A stretch of DNA of 25,594 bases, taken from positions 1 through 25,594 of the forward strand of contig JAFAHP010000017.1 in NCBI GenBank assembly GCA_019237175.1. The letters run 5' to 3'. The notes under the pieces were generated by a model that was not told where the DNA came from, did not search any database, and saw only the letters and a list, made by a program, of their open reading frames with translations. The translations under genes were made by a program, and so were the position numbers. The stretch is from Alphaproteobacteria bacterium (GTDB taxonomy: Bacteria; Pseudomonadota; Alphaproteobacteria; ATCC43930; CGMCC-115725). This document shows, one piece after another, positions 6,577 through 14,399 of the stretch (the first letter of the stretch is position 1; every line of letters starts with the position of its first letter).

Positions 6577-7451
6577 CCACCGCCTTCACCGCGGCATGCA
6601 TCCAGTTCACCGCCGCTCGGGACTATCAGCCGAACATCGAGGTGGTCTCCGATCTCGTTCGCCGGGCGCGGGACAGCGGCGCAGATTTTGTGCTGACCCC
6701 CGAGAATACCGGGCTGATCGAGCCGGTTGGCAGATTGCGGCGCGAGAAGGCGAGAAGTGAGGCGAACCATCCCGTGCTCGCGGCATTGTGCGAGGTCGCG
6801 CGCGAGACCGGGGTGTGGCTATTGATTGGCTCTCTGGCTGTCGACATCTCGCTCGAGCCCGGTGCACCGACGGGTGAACGTCGGTTGGCCAACCGGTCGT
6901 ATCTAATCGATGCACGCGGAGCGATCATCGCGCGCTACGATAAGATTCACATGTTCGACGTCGATCTCGACGGTGGCGAAAGCTATCGCGAAAGCAATGC
7001 TTTCCGCCCTGGAGAGCGGGCCGTATTGGCCGCCACGCCATGGGGCAGGCTGGGCATGACGGTGTGTTACGACCTGCGCTTTCCGCAGCTCTACCGCGCA
7101 TTGGCGCGGGCCGGCGCCGATTTTCTAGCGATCCCCTCCTCCTTCACCGTCCCGACCGGTCAGGCCCACTGGCACATCTTGTTGCGGGCACGCGCGATCG
7201 AGGGCGGATGCTTTGTGTTCGCCCCGGCACAATGGGGTGAGCACGCCGAAGGCCGGCGCACTTACGGCCATTCGCTGATCGTGGGTCCATGGGGTGAGGT
7301 GCTGGCCGATGCCGGCGAGGGGGTCGGCACCATCAGCGCCAAGATCGACCCGGCGCGCGTCGGCGAAGTCCGTCGTATGGTGCCGTCATTGAGCCACGAC
7401 CGCCCGTTTTCGGAGCCGGAAGGGGCGGCTCGTCCCCTTGCCGCCGAATAG
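6573..7451 (+). CDS. Carbon-nitrogen hydrolase (Nit/omega-amidase type)
   Basis: A 292-residue nitrilase-superfamily amidase. The Glu-Lys-Cys triad is visible: E44 in LTPENTG, K124 in YDKIHMFD and C165 in MTVCYDLRFPQLY. The DKIHMFDVD and CYDLRFPQLYR motifs place it in the Nit branch, which hydrolyses deaminated glutathione or omega-amides of 2-oxo acids. That makes sense beside glutaredoxin, since Nit1 repairs a glutathione by-product; this link is inference. ATG 6573 overlaps the grxC stop (ATGA). The gene ends the comF-grxC-nit run; a repeat-containing 308-bp spacer follows. Confidence 0.9.
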   Translation: MTTAFTAACIQFTAARDYQPNIEVVSDLVRRARDSGADFVLTPENTGLIEPVGRLRREKARSEANHPVLAALCEVARETGVWLLIGSLAVDISLEPGAPTGERRLANRSYLIDARGAIIARYDKIHMFDVDLDGGESYRESNAFRPGERAVLAATPWGRLGMTVCYDLRFPQLYRALARAGADFLAIPSSFTVPTGQAHWHILLRARAIEGGCFVFAPAQWGEHAEGRRTYGHSLIVGPWGEVLADAGEGVGTISAKIDPARVGEVRRMVPSLSHDRPFSEPEGAARPLAAE

Positions 7452-7759
7452 CACCGGCCGGATATTCGAGGGCGAGCGAGCCAGCCAATCTTGGCGTCCG
7501 CCCGGCGCCCCCTCTCTAACCCTTATCCCCGCGAGCGGAGGAGGGAAGGCGGACAGGCAGGTTAACTGCAATCGGCTATTGCATAGAATAGGTCGCGCAA
7601 TACGCGCGTAATATAGCTCTGTTGCAATACAAGGTACCCGCCCTCAAATGGTACACGTCATCCTGAGATGCCGGCGGGCGCCGCCGTCCGAGCAGGGATC
7701 GGAAAATTGCTAAGGCTGCATGTTTCGGTGTAGAAGCGAGCGAGGGAGAGATTGCCGTA
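7452..7759. repeat. Intergenic region with palindromic repeat
   Basis: This 308-bp gap between the Nit-type hydrolase and DUF1178 genes shows no gene. Positions 7508-7549 hold another CCCTCTC...GGAGGAGGG repeat, related to those in the catabolic operon. The stretch 7575-7640 is AT-richer and could hold the DUF1178 promoter, but no clear -35/-10 pair stands out. Confidence 0.5.
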
Positions 7760-8170
7760 ATGATTTTGTTCACGGTGCATTGCGCAAACGGCCATGAATT
7801 CGAGGCTTGGTTCCGCGATAACGACGGCTTCGACGTGCAGCGCGCCGGCGGTGAAATCGTTTGTCCAATGTGCGGCGATACTTCTGTCGAAAAGGCGGTG
7901 ATGGCGCCGCGCCTTGCTCGGATGCGTGATGGCGCACCCGCGGCGGCGCTGCTTGAGATGCGCAAGGCGCTGGTCGAAATGCGTCGTCAGATTGAAGCTC
8001 ATTGCGATTACGTCGGCCCCCGCTTCGCCGAAGAGGCGCGCCGCATCCATTACGGCGAGATCGATCCCCGCGGGATCTACGGCGAGGCCACCGACAAGGA
8101 GTCGCGCGCGCTCGCCGATGAGGGCATCCAATTTGGCCAGATCCCTTGGGTACCACAGACCGACGGCTGA
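7760..8170 (+). CDS. DUF1178 family protein
   Basis: A 136-residue protein of the DUF1178 family, conserved in alpha- and betaproteobacteria and of unknown function. It begins MILFTVHCANGHEFEAWFRD and contains a CPMCG knuckle at about 35-39, which with C8 suggests a small metal-binding N-terminal ribbon. A central charged helix follows, then a conserved C-terminal part: GPRFAEEARRIHYGE, IYGEATDKESRALADEGI and a terminal IPWVPQ. GGGAGAG precedes the ATG. Its stop is 20 bp from that of convergent ubiG. The family call is firm; no function can be assigned. Confidence 0.93.
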   Translation: MILFTVHCANGHEFEAWFRDNDGFDVQRAGGEIVCPMCGDTSVEKAVMAPRLARMRDGAPAAALLEMRKALVEMRRQIEAHCDYVGPRFAEEARRIHYGEIDPRGIYGEATDKESRALADEGIQFGQIPWVPQTDG

Positions 8171-8190
8171 GGTCCCAAAATAGAAGAGAG

Positions 8191-8931
8191 CTATATTCTC
8201 GTTGCGAGGACAAGGTAATTGACATCGATGTCTCGCGACAACTTCCATTCCCCGGAGCCTAGTTCATAGCGAAACCCGGCAATCTGAGTCGGCCGCAATC
8301 CGTTTCGGTGCAGGCCAAGAATCAATTCCGAGGGGCGGACGAATTTGCGCCAGTCATGCGTACCGGGCGGAACCCAGCCAAGGATAAATTCCGCAACGAC
8401 GACCGCTTGCACGAAGGAGCGCGGGGTCCGATTCAGGGTGGTAAGGATCGCGGCCCCCCCAGGCGTCACGAGGCGCCCGAGCGATCGCAGGAAGGTATCG
8501 CGATCGGCGATGTGTTCGATCACTTCGAGCGCCAGAACTGCGTCGAATTGTTGCCCGCCATCGGCAATCGATTCGGGGGTGGACACGCGATAATCGATGG
8601 CGAGACCGCCCGCCGCCGCATGCTCACGGGCGGCGTCGATCCCACCGACTGCGGCATCGATGCCCGTTACGGCGAAGCCGAGCCGGCACATCGGCTCCGC
8701 CACGAGCCCGCCGCCGCATCCGATGTCGAGCAGATCGAGCCGGGTGAAGGGACGCAGCGAAGTGGGATCGCGCCGGAAATGGTCCACCAGCCGGGATCGA
8801 ATAAAATCGAGGCGAATGGGGTTAAGGCGATGCAGGGCACGGAAATTACCCTCGGTGTTCCACCAAGCGTCGGTTTGTGCGTCAAACCGACTTATTTCGC
8901 TCGGATCGACTGTACCATCGCGTCCGTCCAC
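8191..8931 (-). CDS. ubiG: Ubiquinone biosynthesis O-methyltransferase
   Basis: A 246-residue SAM-dependent methyltransferase matching UbiG, which performs both O-methylations of the ubiquinone head group (2-polyprenyl-6-hydroxyphenol and 3-demethylubiquinol). Visible hallmarks are the N-terminal EISRFDAQTDAWWNTEGNF, RLNPIRLDFI, motif I LLDIGCGGGLVAEPM (about 68-82), VLALEVIEHIAD, the membrane-interacting segment HDWRKFVRPSEL, and GFRY...DIDVNYLVLA at the end. The start is GTG 8929-8931 with GAGGA 7 nt upstream. It is transcribed divergently from lysC; about 109 bp separate the starts. It acts on the cytosolic face of the inner membrane and implies aerobic, ubiquinone-based respiration. Confidence 0.95.
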   Translation of the reverse strand: MDGRDGTVDPSEISRFDAQTDAWWNTEGNFRALHRLNPIRLDFIRSRLVDHFRRDPTSLRPFTRLDLLDIGCGGGLVAEPMCRLGFAVTGIDAAVGGIDAAREHAAAGGLAIDYRVSTPESIADGGQQFDAVLALEVIEHIADRDTFLRSLGRLVTPGGAAILTTLNRTPRSFVQAVVVAEFILGWVPPGTHDWRKFVRPSELILGLHRNGLRPTQIAGFRYELGSGEWKLSRDIDVNYLVLATRI

Positions 8932-9040
8932 TTGGTGTTCCTCATTCCCGGTTTATCGACTCGATAGCTCAATCTCGTGCTTAGGAGTATGTGGTCGACT
9001 CGAGAGCGCGACAACAGCCGAGACAGCACTTAATACGATC
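8932..9040. promoter_or_regulatory. Divergent ubiG/lysC promoter region
   Basis: The 109-bp region between divergent starts. On the plus strand GCGACA (9008-9013), a 17-bp spacer and TAATAC (9031-9036) form a possible lysC promoter, but it ends only 4 bp before the ATG, implying a leaderless mRNA. The 9-mer TCGACTCGA occurs twice, at 8956-8964 and 8995-9003, and may be a repeated binding site. No ribosome-binding site is visible for lysC. Confidence 0.3.
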
Positions 9041-10261
9041 ATGGCGCGCGTTGTTCAAAAGTTCGGCGGGACATCGCTAGCCGATGTCGAGCGGATAAAG
9101 GCGGTCGCTCGCCGCGTCGCTCGGGAGGTCGAAGGCGGCCATCAAGTGGCGGTCGTGGTCTCCGCGATGGCGGGGGTGACGGATTGTCTCGTCGGCTGGA
9201 CCCGCGAGACCAGCCGATTGCACGATGCGGGCGAATATGACGTCGTCGTCTCAACCGGTGAGCAGGTTACCGCCGGGCTCGTGGCGTTGGCGCTGCAGAA
9301 TCTCGGGATCGACGCGCGCTCTTGGCTCGCGTGGCAGATCCCGATACGCACCGATGATGTGCATGGTAAGGCGCGTATCCACTCAATTGAAGTGGCTGAA
9401 CTCGAGGGGCGGCTTGCGCTCGGGCAAGTCGCGGTGGTAGCCGGTTTCCAGGGGCTGGGGCTACACGGCCGAATAACCACGCTTGGCCGGGGCGGCTCCG
9501 ACACTTCAGCGGTAGCGCTGGCAGCGGCACTCAAGGCCGACAGGTGCGATATCTTCACCGATGTGGACGGGGTGTACACCAGCGACCCGCGGATAGTTGC
9601 GAAGGCACGTAAGCTCGACAAGATAACTTACGAAGAAATGTTGGAAATGGCGTCGCAAGGCGCGAAAGTGTTGCAGACACGTTCGGTTGCGATGGCAATG
9701 AATCATCGAGTCAGGGTTCAGGTATTGTCGAGTTTTGTCGACGCGCCCGGGACGCTCGTAGTCGACGAGGACGAGATCGTGGAGCAACAGATTGTGAGCG
9801 GCATCGCCTATAGCCGCGACGAAGCAAAGATTACTGTCCAGAAAGTGCCGGATCGACCCGGTGTCGCGGCCGCTATCTTTGGCCCACTCGCGGCCCACGC
9901 GATCAATGTCGATATGATCGTGCAGAACGTCTCCGAAGACGGGCGGGCCGACCTGACCTTTACCGTGGCACGCACCGACCTGGAGCGGGCCGTTTCGGTT
10001 TTACAAGAAAAGCGGGCGGCCCTCGGTTTCACAGCGCTAAAACCCGATTCGAATGTCGTCAAGATCTCGGTGATCGGCGTTGGAATGCGAAGCCATGCCG
10101 GCGTCGCTCAGCAGATGTTTCAGACATTGTTCGAAAAAGGCATTAATATCCAGGTGATCTCAACTTCTGAAATCAAGGTTAGCGTGCTGATCGCCGCTGA
10201 ATACACTGAGCTCGCCTTGCGGGCGTTGCATACCGCTTACGGGCTAGACGCCTTAGGATGA
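9041..10261 (+). CDS. lysC: Aspartate kinase
   Basis: A 406-residue aspartokinase that phosphorylates L-aspartate with ATP, the first step towards Lys, Met, Thr and diaminopimelate. The kinase domain has VQKFGGTS (about 5-12), VVVSAMAGVTD, VSTGEQV, GFQG, TTLGRGGSDTSA and DCD-like FTDVDGVYTSDPR. Two ACT domains follow (about 265-406) with VPDRPGVAAAIFGPLA and GVAQQMFQTLFEKGINIQVI, the allosteric Lys/Thr-binding part. ATG 9041 gives the family N-terminus; the open frame continues far upstream but there only shadows ubiG. The stop overlaps the next start as ATGA at 10258-10261. Confidence 0.96.
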   Translation: MARVVQKFGGTSLADVERIKAVARRVAREVEGGHQVAVVVSAMAGVTDCLVGWTRETSRLHDAGEYDVVVSTGEQVTAGLVALALQNLGIDARSWLAWQIPIRTDDVHGKARIHSIEVAELEGRLALGQVAVVAGFQGLGLHGRITTLGRGGSDTSAVALAAALKADRCDIFTDVDGVYTSDPRIVAKARKLDKITYEEMLEMASQGAKVLQTRSVAMAMNHRVRVQVLSSFVDAPGTLVVDEDEIVEQQIVSGIAYSRDEAKITVQKVPDRPGVAAAIFGPLAAHAINVDMIVQNVSEDGRADLTFTVARTDLERAVSVLQEKRAALGFTALKPDSNVVKISVIGVGMRSHAGVAQQMFQTLFEKGINIQVISTSEIKVSVLIAAEYTELALRALHTAYGLDALG

Positions 10262-11403
10262 CCACGGCGGGGGGTTCAAGCCGATCATCAGAAGGCGCTG
10301 GAGTCGCCGAGGGAGAACAATGGGGTCTGATCGACCGTCACCGCACCGAGCTCAATCGGCTGTGGTCGCGCGGGCGTGCTGTACTCGGTTGCAAGCTCGC
10401 GATCATGGGTGGCGCCATGACCTGGGTTTCGGAACGAAACCTGGTTTCGGCGATCTCCAATGCCGGCGGCTTTGGCGTTCTCGCCTCGGGGTCGATGTCG
10501 CCCGACCTGCTGTCGGCCGAAATTGCCGCCGTCACATCGCTGACGAAAAGCCCCTTCGGCGTCAATTTGATCACCCTGCATCCGCGCCTTGACGAGCTGA
10601 TCGATGTTTGCGCGCAGCATCGCGTCGCCCATGTGGTACTGGCAGGCGGACTGCCGAGCGCCTCGGCGATGCGCCGCATCCGCAACAACGGCGCACGGGT
10701 CTACTGTTTCGCTTCGGCACTCGGCTTCGCACGCAAGCTTGTGCGTATGGGCGCCGATGCGATTGTGATTGAGGGCAACGAGGCGGGCGGTCATATCGGC
10801 CCGGTCTCAACCGGGGTGTTGGCCCAGGAAATCCTGCCGCACTTGTCCGAGATACCGGTGTTTGTTGCCGGGGGCATCGGGCGCGGCGAGGCGATGCTGG
10901 CTTATCTTGAGATGGGCGCTGCCGGGGTCCAGCTCGGAACACGTTTTGTCTGCGCCAAAGAGTCGATCGCGCACCCGCGCTTCAAGCAGGCGTTCATTCG
11001 CGCATCCGCGCGCGACGCGGTTCTTTCACCGCAGCTTGACCCGCGTTTTCCTGTGATCCCCGTTCGCGCGCTCGCCAATCCTGCAGTGGAACGCTTTGTT
11101 GTGGTGCAACGTGAAGTTATCGATCGGTTCGCGCGGGGTGAGCTGTCACAAAAAGAAGCTCAGCTGGAGATTGAACACTTCTGGGCGGGTGCGTTGCGGC
11201 GGGCGGTCATCGATGGGGACATCGAAGCGGGCTCATTAATGGCCGGCCAAAGCGTCGGGTTTGTCACTCGCGAACAGACGACGACGGAGATCATTGAAGA
11301 ACTCGTCGGCCAGGCGCTGAAAGTGCTTGCTACCCGCTATCGGCAGGAAGCTGAGCCGACATGGGGGTGGCGCTCTTCTGCGGCGCAGGACGCACGAAAA
11401 TGA
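10258..11403 (+). CDS. Nitronate monooxygenase-family FMN enzyme
   Basis: A 381-residue TIM-barrel flavoprotein of the nitronate monooxygenase/2-nitropropane dioxygenase family. Family features are LAIMGGAMTWVSE near the start of the barrel, SNAGGFGVLASGSM, the phosphate-binding AGGIGRGEAM, EGNEAGGHIG (carrying the family's His) and GVQLGTRFVCAKES. Members oxidise alkyl nitronates such as propionate-3-nitronate or act as NAD(P)H:quinone reductases; the sequence does not decide which. The first 40 residues are polar and may be an extension or a sign of a later start, but ATG 10258 overlaps the lysC stop (ATGA) and is supported by coupling. Its own stop overlaps the ptsP start in the same way. 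Confidence 0.85.
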   Translation: MTTAGGSSRSSEGAGVAEGEQWGLIDRHRTELNRLWSRGRAVLGCKLAIMGGAMTWVSERNLVSAISNAGGFGVLASGSMSPDLLSAEIAAVTSLTKSPFGVNLITLHPRLDELIDVCAQHRVAHVVLAGGLPSASAMRRIRNNGARVYCFASALGFARKLVRMGADAIVIEGNEAGGHIGPVSTGVLAQEILPHLSEIPVFVAGGIGRGEAMLAYLEMGAAGVQLGTRFVCAKESIAHPRFKQAFIRASARDAVLSPQLDPRFPVIPVRALANPAVERFVVVQREVIDRFARGELSQKEAQLEIEHFWAGALRRAVIDGDIEAGSLMAGQSVGFVTREQTTTEIIEELVGQALKVLATRYRQEAEPTWGWRSSAAQDARK

Positions 11404-13673
11404 GCGAGGCTCCCGGGATCGTCAGCGGCACCCGTCGCCTGCTGCGCCGGCTCCGCGATACTATGGCCGGCTCGGGTCGCGCTCAAGAGCGGCTGGATCG
11501 CATCGTTCGCCTCGTCGCCGCTGAAATGATTGCCGAGGTTTGCTCGGTATACGTCATGCGCGCCGGCGAGGTGCTTGAGCTCTTTGCCACCAAAGGTTTG
11601 CGTGCGGAGGCCGTTCATCGCACGCGTCTGCGCGTCGGCGAGGGTTTAGTCGGACTTATTGCGGCGACGGCGCAGCCGCTCGCCCTAAGCGACGCCCAAT
11701 CGCATCCCGCTTTCGCATATCGGCCCGAAACCGGAGAGGAAATTTATCACTCGTTGATGGGCGCGCCCATCCTGCGCGGCGGCCGGGTTCTTGGCGTGCT
11801 CGTCGTGCAAAACCGGACCGAGCACCATTACGACGAAGACGAGATCGAAGTTCTGCAGACGATAGCGATGATCGTCGCCGAGTTGGTCGCCGGCGGCGAA
11901 CTGGTCAGCCCCCGCGAAATCGCCGAGAGCCGGGCTGCAGGTATGCTGTCTGTCAGGCTCGTCGGCGTTCGGCTCAACCCTGGACTGGCCATCGGGCCCG
12001 CAGTACTGCATGAGCCGCGTCCTGTGATCCGTCAGCTCGTCGCCGAAGACGTAACCGCCGAAATCGAGCGCCTGCGCCGGGCGGTCGCGGCGATGCGCGA
12101 TTCGATCGACCAGCTCGTCGCCGCCGGCATCGAGCTCGGCGCCGGTGAACATCGCGATATTCTCGAAACCTATCGCATGTTCGCGGCGGATCGGGGTTGG
12201 GTTGCCCGCATTGCGGACGCGATACGCAGCGGTCTCACCGCCGAAGCAGCGGTGCAAAAGATCCGTGAGGAGACGAGCCGGCGCATGATGCAGGCGAGTG
12301 ACCCTTACCTGCGCGAACGCCTGGTCGATCTCGAGGACCTCGCCAACCGCCTCCAGCGTCACCTCTCAGAGCGCATTGCGGATGCCGAGCCGGCCGAGTT
12401 GCCAGCGGAGTTCGTTCTCGTCGCTCGCGCCCTGGGACCGGCCGAGCTAATGGATTATTCGCAACGCCGAGTTCTGGGGCTGGTGCTCGAAGGAGGCTCA
12501 CCAACAGAGCACGTCGCGATCGTTGCTCGGGCCCTCGATATCCCGGTGATCGGTCGGCTGGAGGACGCCACCAGCCGTATCGAGTCAGGTGACGTTGTCG
12601 TCGTCGATGCAGATCATGCGCAAGTTCTGATCCGGCCGAGCGAGGATATCAGGCTAGCGGCAATCTCCAGCGTCGGGGCAAGAACCCGCAAGCGCGCGAT
12701 GTACGAGGGCCTGCGCGCCGCCCCGACGGTGACCCGGGACGGGGTCGGAATCAAACTGATGCTAAATGCCGGCCTGCTAGTGGACATGACACATTTGGCT
12801 GCAACCGGAGCGGAGGGGGTCGGGCTCTTTCGTACCGAGCTGCCGCTGATGGTGCGTGACACCTTTCCTGCGGTCGACGATCAGACCGAGTTTTATCGCC
12901 GCGTCTTTGACCTGGCGGAGGGACGTCCAGTCGTCTTTCGCACCCTCGATATTGGCGGCGACAAAGTGCTGCCCTATCTGCCGCACGCCGCGGAGGATAA
13001 TCCTGCCATGGGATGGCGGGCAATTCGCATTGGCCTCGATAGACCAGCGCTGCTGCGCGAACAGCTGCGCGCACTGATCCGGGCCGCCAGCGGTCGGGAT
13101 TTGTGGGTCAAATTCCCGATGGTCGCCGAGCTGCCCGAACTCGAACGTGCCAAGGCCGTGTTGGATTTGGAGCTCGCCCGCGCAGCCGAGGAGGGCCGAG
13201 CTCCGCCGGCTTCGGTCCAGATTGGTGTGATGCTCGAAGTACCGGCGTTGTTGTGGCAGCTGCCCGATCTCTGCCGGCGGATCGATTTTCTCTCGATCGG
13301 CACCAACGACCTGATACAGTTCCTGTTCGCTTGCGACCGCGGAAACCCGCGTCTCGCCGATCGTTACGACCCGTTGTCGGCGCCGATGCTCAAGTTGTTG
13401 CGCGAGGTCGTGGTCGAGACCAATGCCGCTGCGGTGCCTCTGAGCATGTGCGGCGAGATGGCGGGAGATCCGATTGAAGCGATGGTCTTGATCGCTCTCG
13501 GTTTCCGTAGTTTATCGATGGCCGGCAGCGCGATCGGCCCCGTCAAGGCGATGATTCGTAGTGTCGATCTCGCCGCCGTCACCAATTACGTTGCGGAAAT
13601 TGGCGCACGCCCGGACCACTCGCTGCGGTCCAAATTCGAAGCCTATGCGCGCGACCACCTGATCGCGGTGTGA
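11400..13673 (+). CDS. ptsP: Phosphoenolpyruvate-protein phosphotransferase of the nitrogen PTS (EI-Ntr)
   Basis: A 757-residue EI-Ntr. Domains in order: GAF sensor (about 20-165), PEP-utiliser N-terminal/HPr-binding helices (about 185-330), swivelling phosphohistidine domain with EGGSPTEHVAIVARAL (phosphorylated His at 371), and the C-terminal PEP-binding barrel with GAEGVGLFRTEL, FRTLDIGGDK, GVMLEVPALL, SIGTNDLIQF and the catalytic Cys684 in SMCGEMAGDP. It takes phosphate from PEP and passes it to NPr and EIIA-Ntr, signalling nitrogen and potassium state; the GAF domain of this family senses glutamine in studied cases. ATG 11400 is chosen because it forms ATGA with the upstream stop and AGGA lies 9 nt before it. 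The linkage to lysC is a known alphaproteobacterial arrangement. Confidence 0.95.
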   Translation: MSEAPGIVSGTRRLLRRLRDTMAGSGRAQERLDRIVRLVAAEMIAEVCSVYVMRAGEVLELFATKGLRAEAVHRTRLRVGEGLVGLIAATAQPLALSDAQSHPAFAYRPETGEEIYHSLMGAPILRGGRVLGVLVVQNRTEHHYDEDEIEVLQTIAMIVAELVAGGELVSPREIAESRAAGMLSVRLVGVRLNPGLAIGPAVLHEPRPVIRQLVAEDVTAEIERLRRAVAAMRDSIDQLVAAGIELGAGEHRDILETYRMFAADRGWVARIADAIRSGLTAEAAVQKIREETSRRMMQASDPYLRERLVDLEDLANRLQRHLSERIADAEPAELPAEFVLVARALGPAELMDYSQRRVLGLVLEGGSPTEHVAIVARALDIPVIGRLEDATSRIESGDVVVVDADHAQVLIRPSEDIRLAAISSVGARTRKRAMYEGLRAAPTVTRDGVGIKLMLNAGLLVDMTHLAATGAEGVGLFRTELPLMVRDTFPAVDDQTEFYRRVFDLAEGRPVVFRTLDIGGDKVLPYLPHAAEDNPAMGWRAIRIGLDRPALLREQLRALIRAASGRDLWVKFPMVAELPELERAKAVLDLELARAAEEGRAPPASVQIGVMLEVPALLWQLPDLCRRIDFLSIGTNDLIQFLFACDRGNPRLADRYDPLSAPMLKLLREVVVETNAAAVPLSMCGEMAGDPIEAMVLIALGFRSLSMAGSAIGPVKAMIRSVDLAAVTNYVAEIGARPDHSLRSKFEAYARDHLIAV

Positions 13674-14399
13674 GCCGCGGGGCAGCCCTTCTGCACCACT
13701 TGGGTTGAGTTGGACCGGCCGCCCGCGCGGCGACCCCACGCCGTCCACCTGGTGCGCGATTGTGGCGATCGTCCAGCACGCAACGGTCATGCCTGGCCTC
13801 GGCAAGGGAGAAATGTGCTGCGCGGCCGGGCAAGAGGTCGTCCGGCACCGATCGTCTTACCCGACGAAAAAGCGGTTGGATATGTAATTGCACCTAACGA
13901 AATTCGTTGCCCCCGCGAACGCGGGCCCGGAGCCCTTCGTTTGAACAGCGGGCACGCGGCCGAAATCCCAGCCCCCGGGCTTAGCACCGTCGGGCCTTCG
14001 CTTGCGTAACCCGGGGACCCTTGCGCGGGATCGACAAAAAAAGAACGGGTCGGCAAAAAATTCCTCACAAAGTCCTTGGCCGAGACGGCGAGAATGCAGG
14101 TTGTCGATTTTTCATCGCGATGCCTATTTTTCTTGCCTCTGCCGCTGTTCCGCGCCGCCTGCTATTTGCGCATCGGCTGGTGCTTCCTTGTGTGCATTTG
14201 ACCGTCGATCCGTCAACGCTTTCCACGCCTCGGCCCGAGCCGCGCGGCGACGGCGGAGCTGGGTTGTAAGATTATGTCGGAGCGATGACAGACTAGAGCA
14301 TCAATATTATCCTAGCGATTTGGGGCGTGAGGATGGGCAAATGGTTCCGCGGCCGATGACGAGGCCTGACATCAGGGTGCGGTTCTGACGGCGCGGGCA
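13674..14399. other. 726-bp gene-free region with repeats
   Basis: No convincing gene was found in this gap between ptsP and the MFS transporter; the short open frames are low-complexity or read through repeats. It holds AACGAAATTCGTT at 13896-13908 (6-bp arms), then the stem CCCGCG-AA-CGCGGG at 13912-13925, and a further CCCGGGGACCCTTGCGCGGG at about 14011-14030, which look like pieces of dispersed palindromic elements. The part 14030-14290 is AT-richer, with two runs of A. prfA and prmC, often found after ptsP, are absent. Confidence 0.5.
13896..13925. repeat. Paired inverted repeats downstream of ptsP
   Basis: Two adjacent palindromes: AACGAA-A-TTCGTT (13896-13908) and CCCGCG-AA-CGCGGG (13912-13925). 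There is no T-run after the second, so it is not a classic terminator. It resembles the core of the CCCGCG(AA)CGCGGG intergenic elements of alphaproteobacteria. Confidence 0.5.

Noticed and set aside
8597..9040. In-frame extension of aspartokinase by 148 codons upstream.
   Set aside because: It overlaps ubiG antisense, has no homology, and the conserved kinase start KFGGTS sits right after ATG 9041.
13912..13925. CCCGCG-AA-CGCGGG stem as a rho-independent terminator for ptsP.
   Set aside because: It is about 240 bp past the stop codon and is not followed by a T-run on either strand; it fits an intergenic repeat better.
13705..14388. Several 60-130-codon frames after ptsP.
   Set aside because: They overlap each other on both strands, pass through palindromic repeats and have no family features or ribosome-binding sites.
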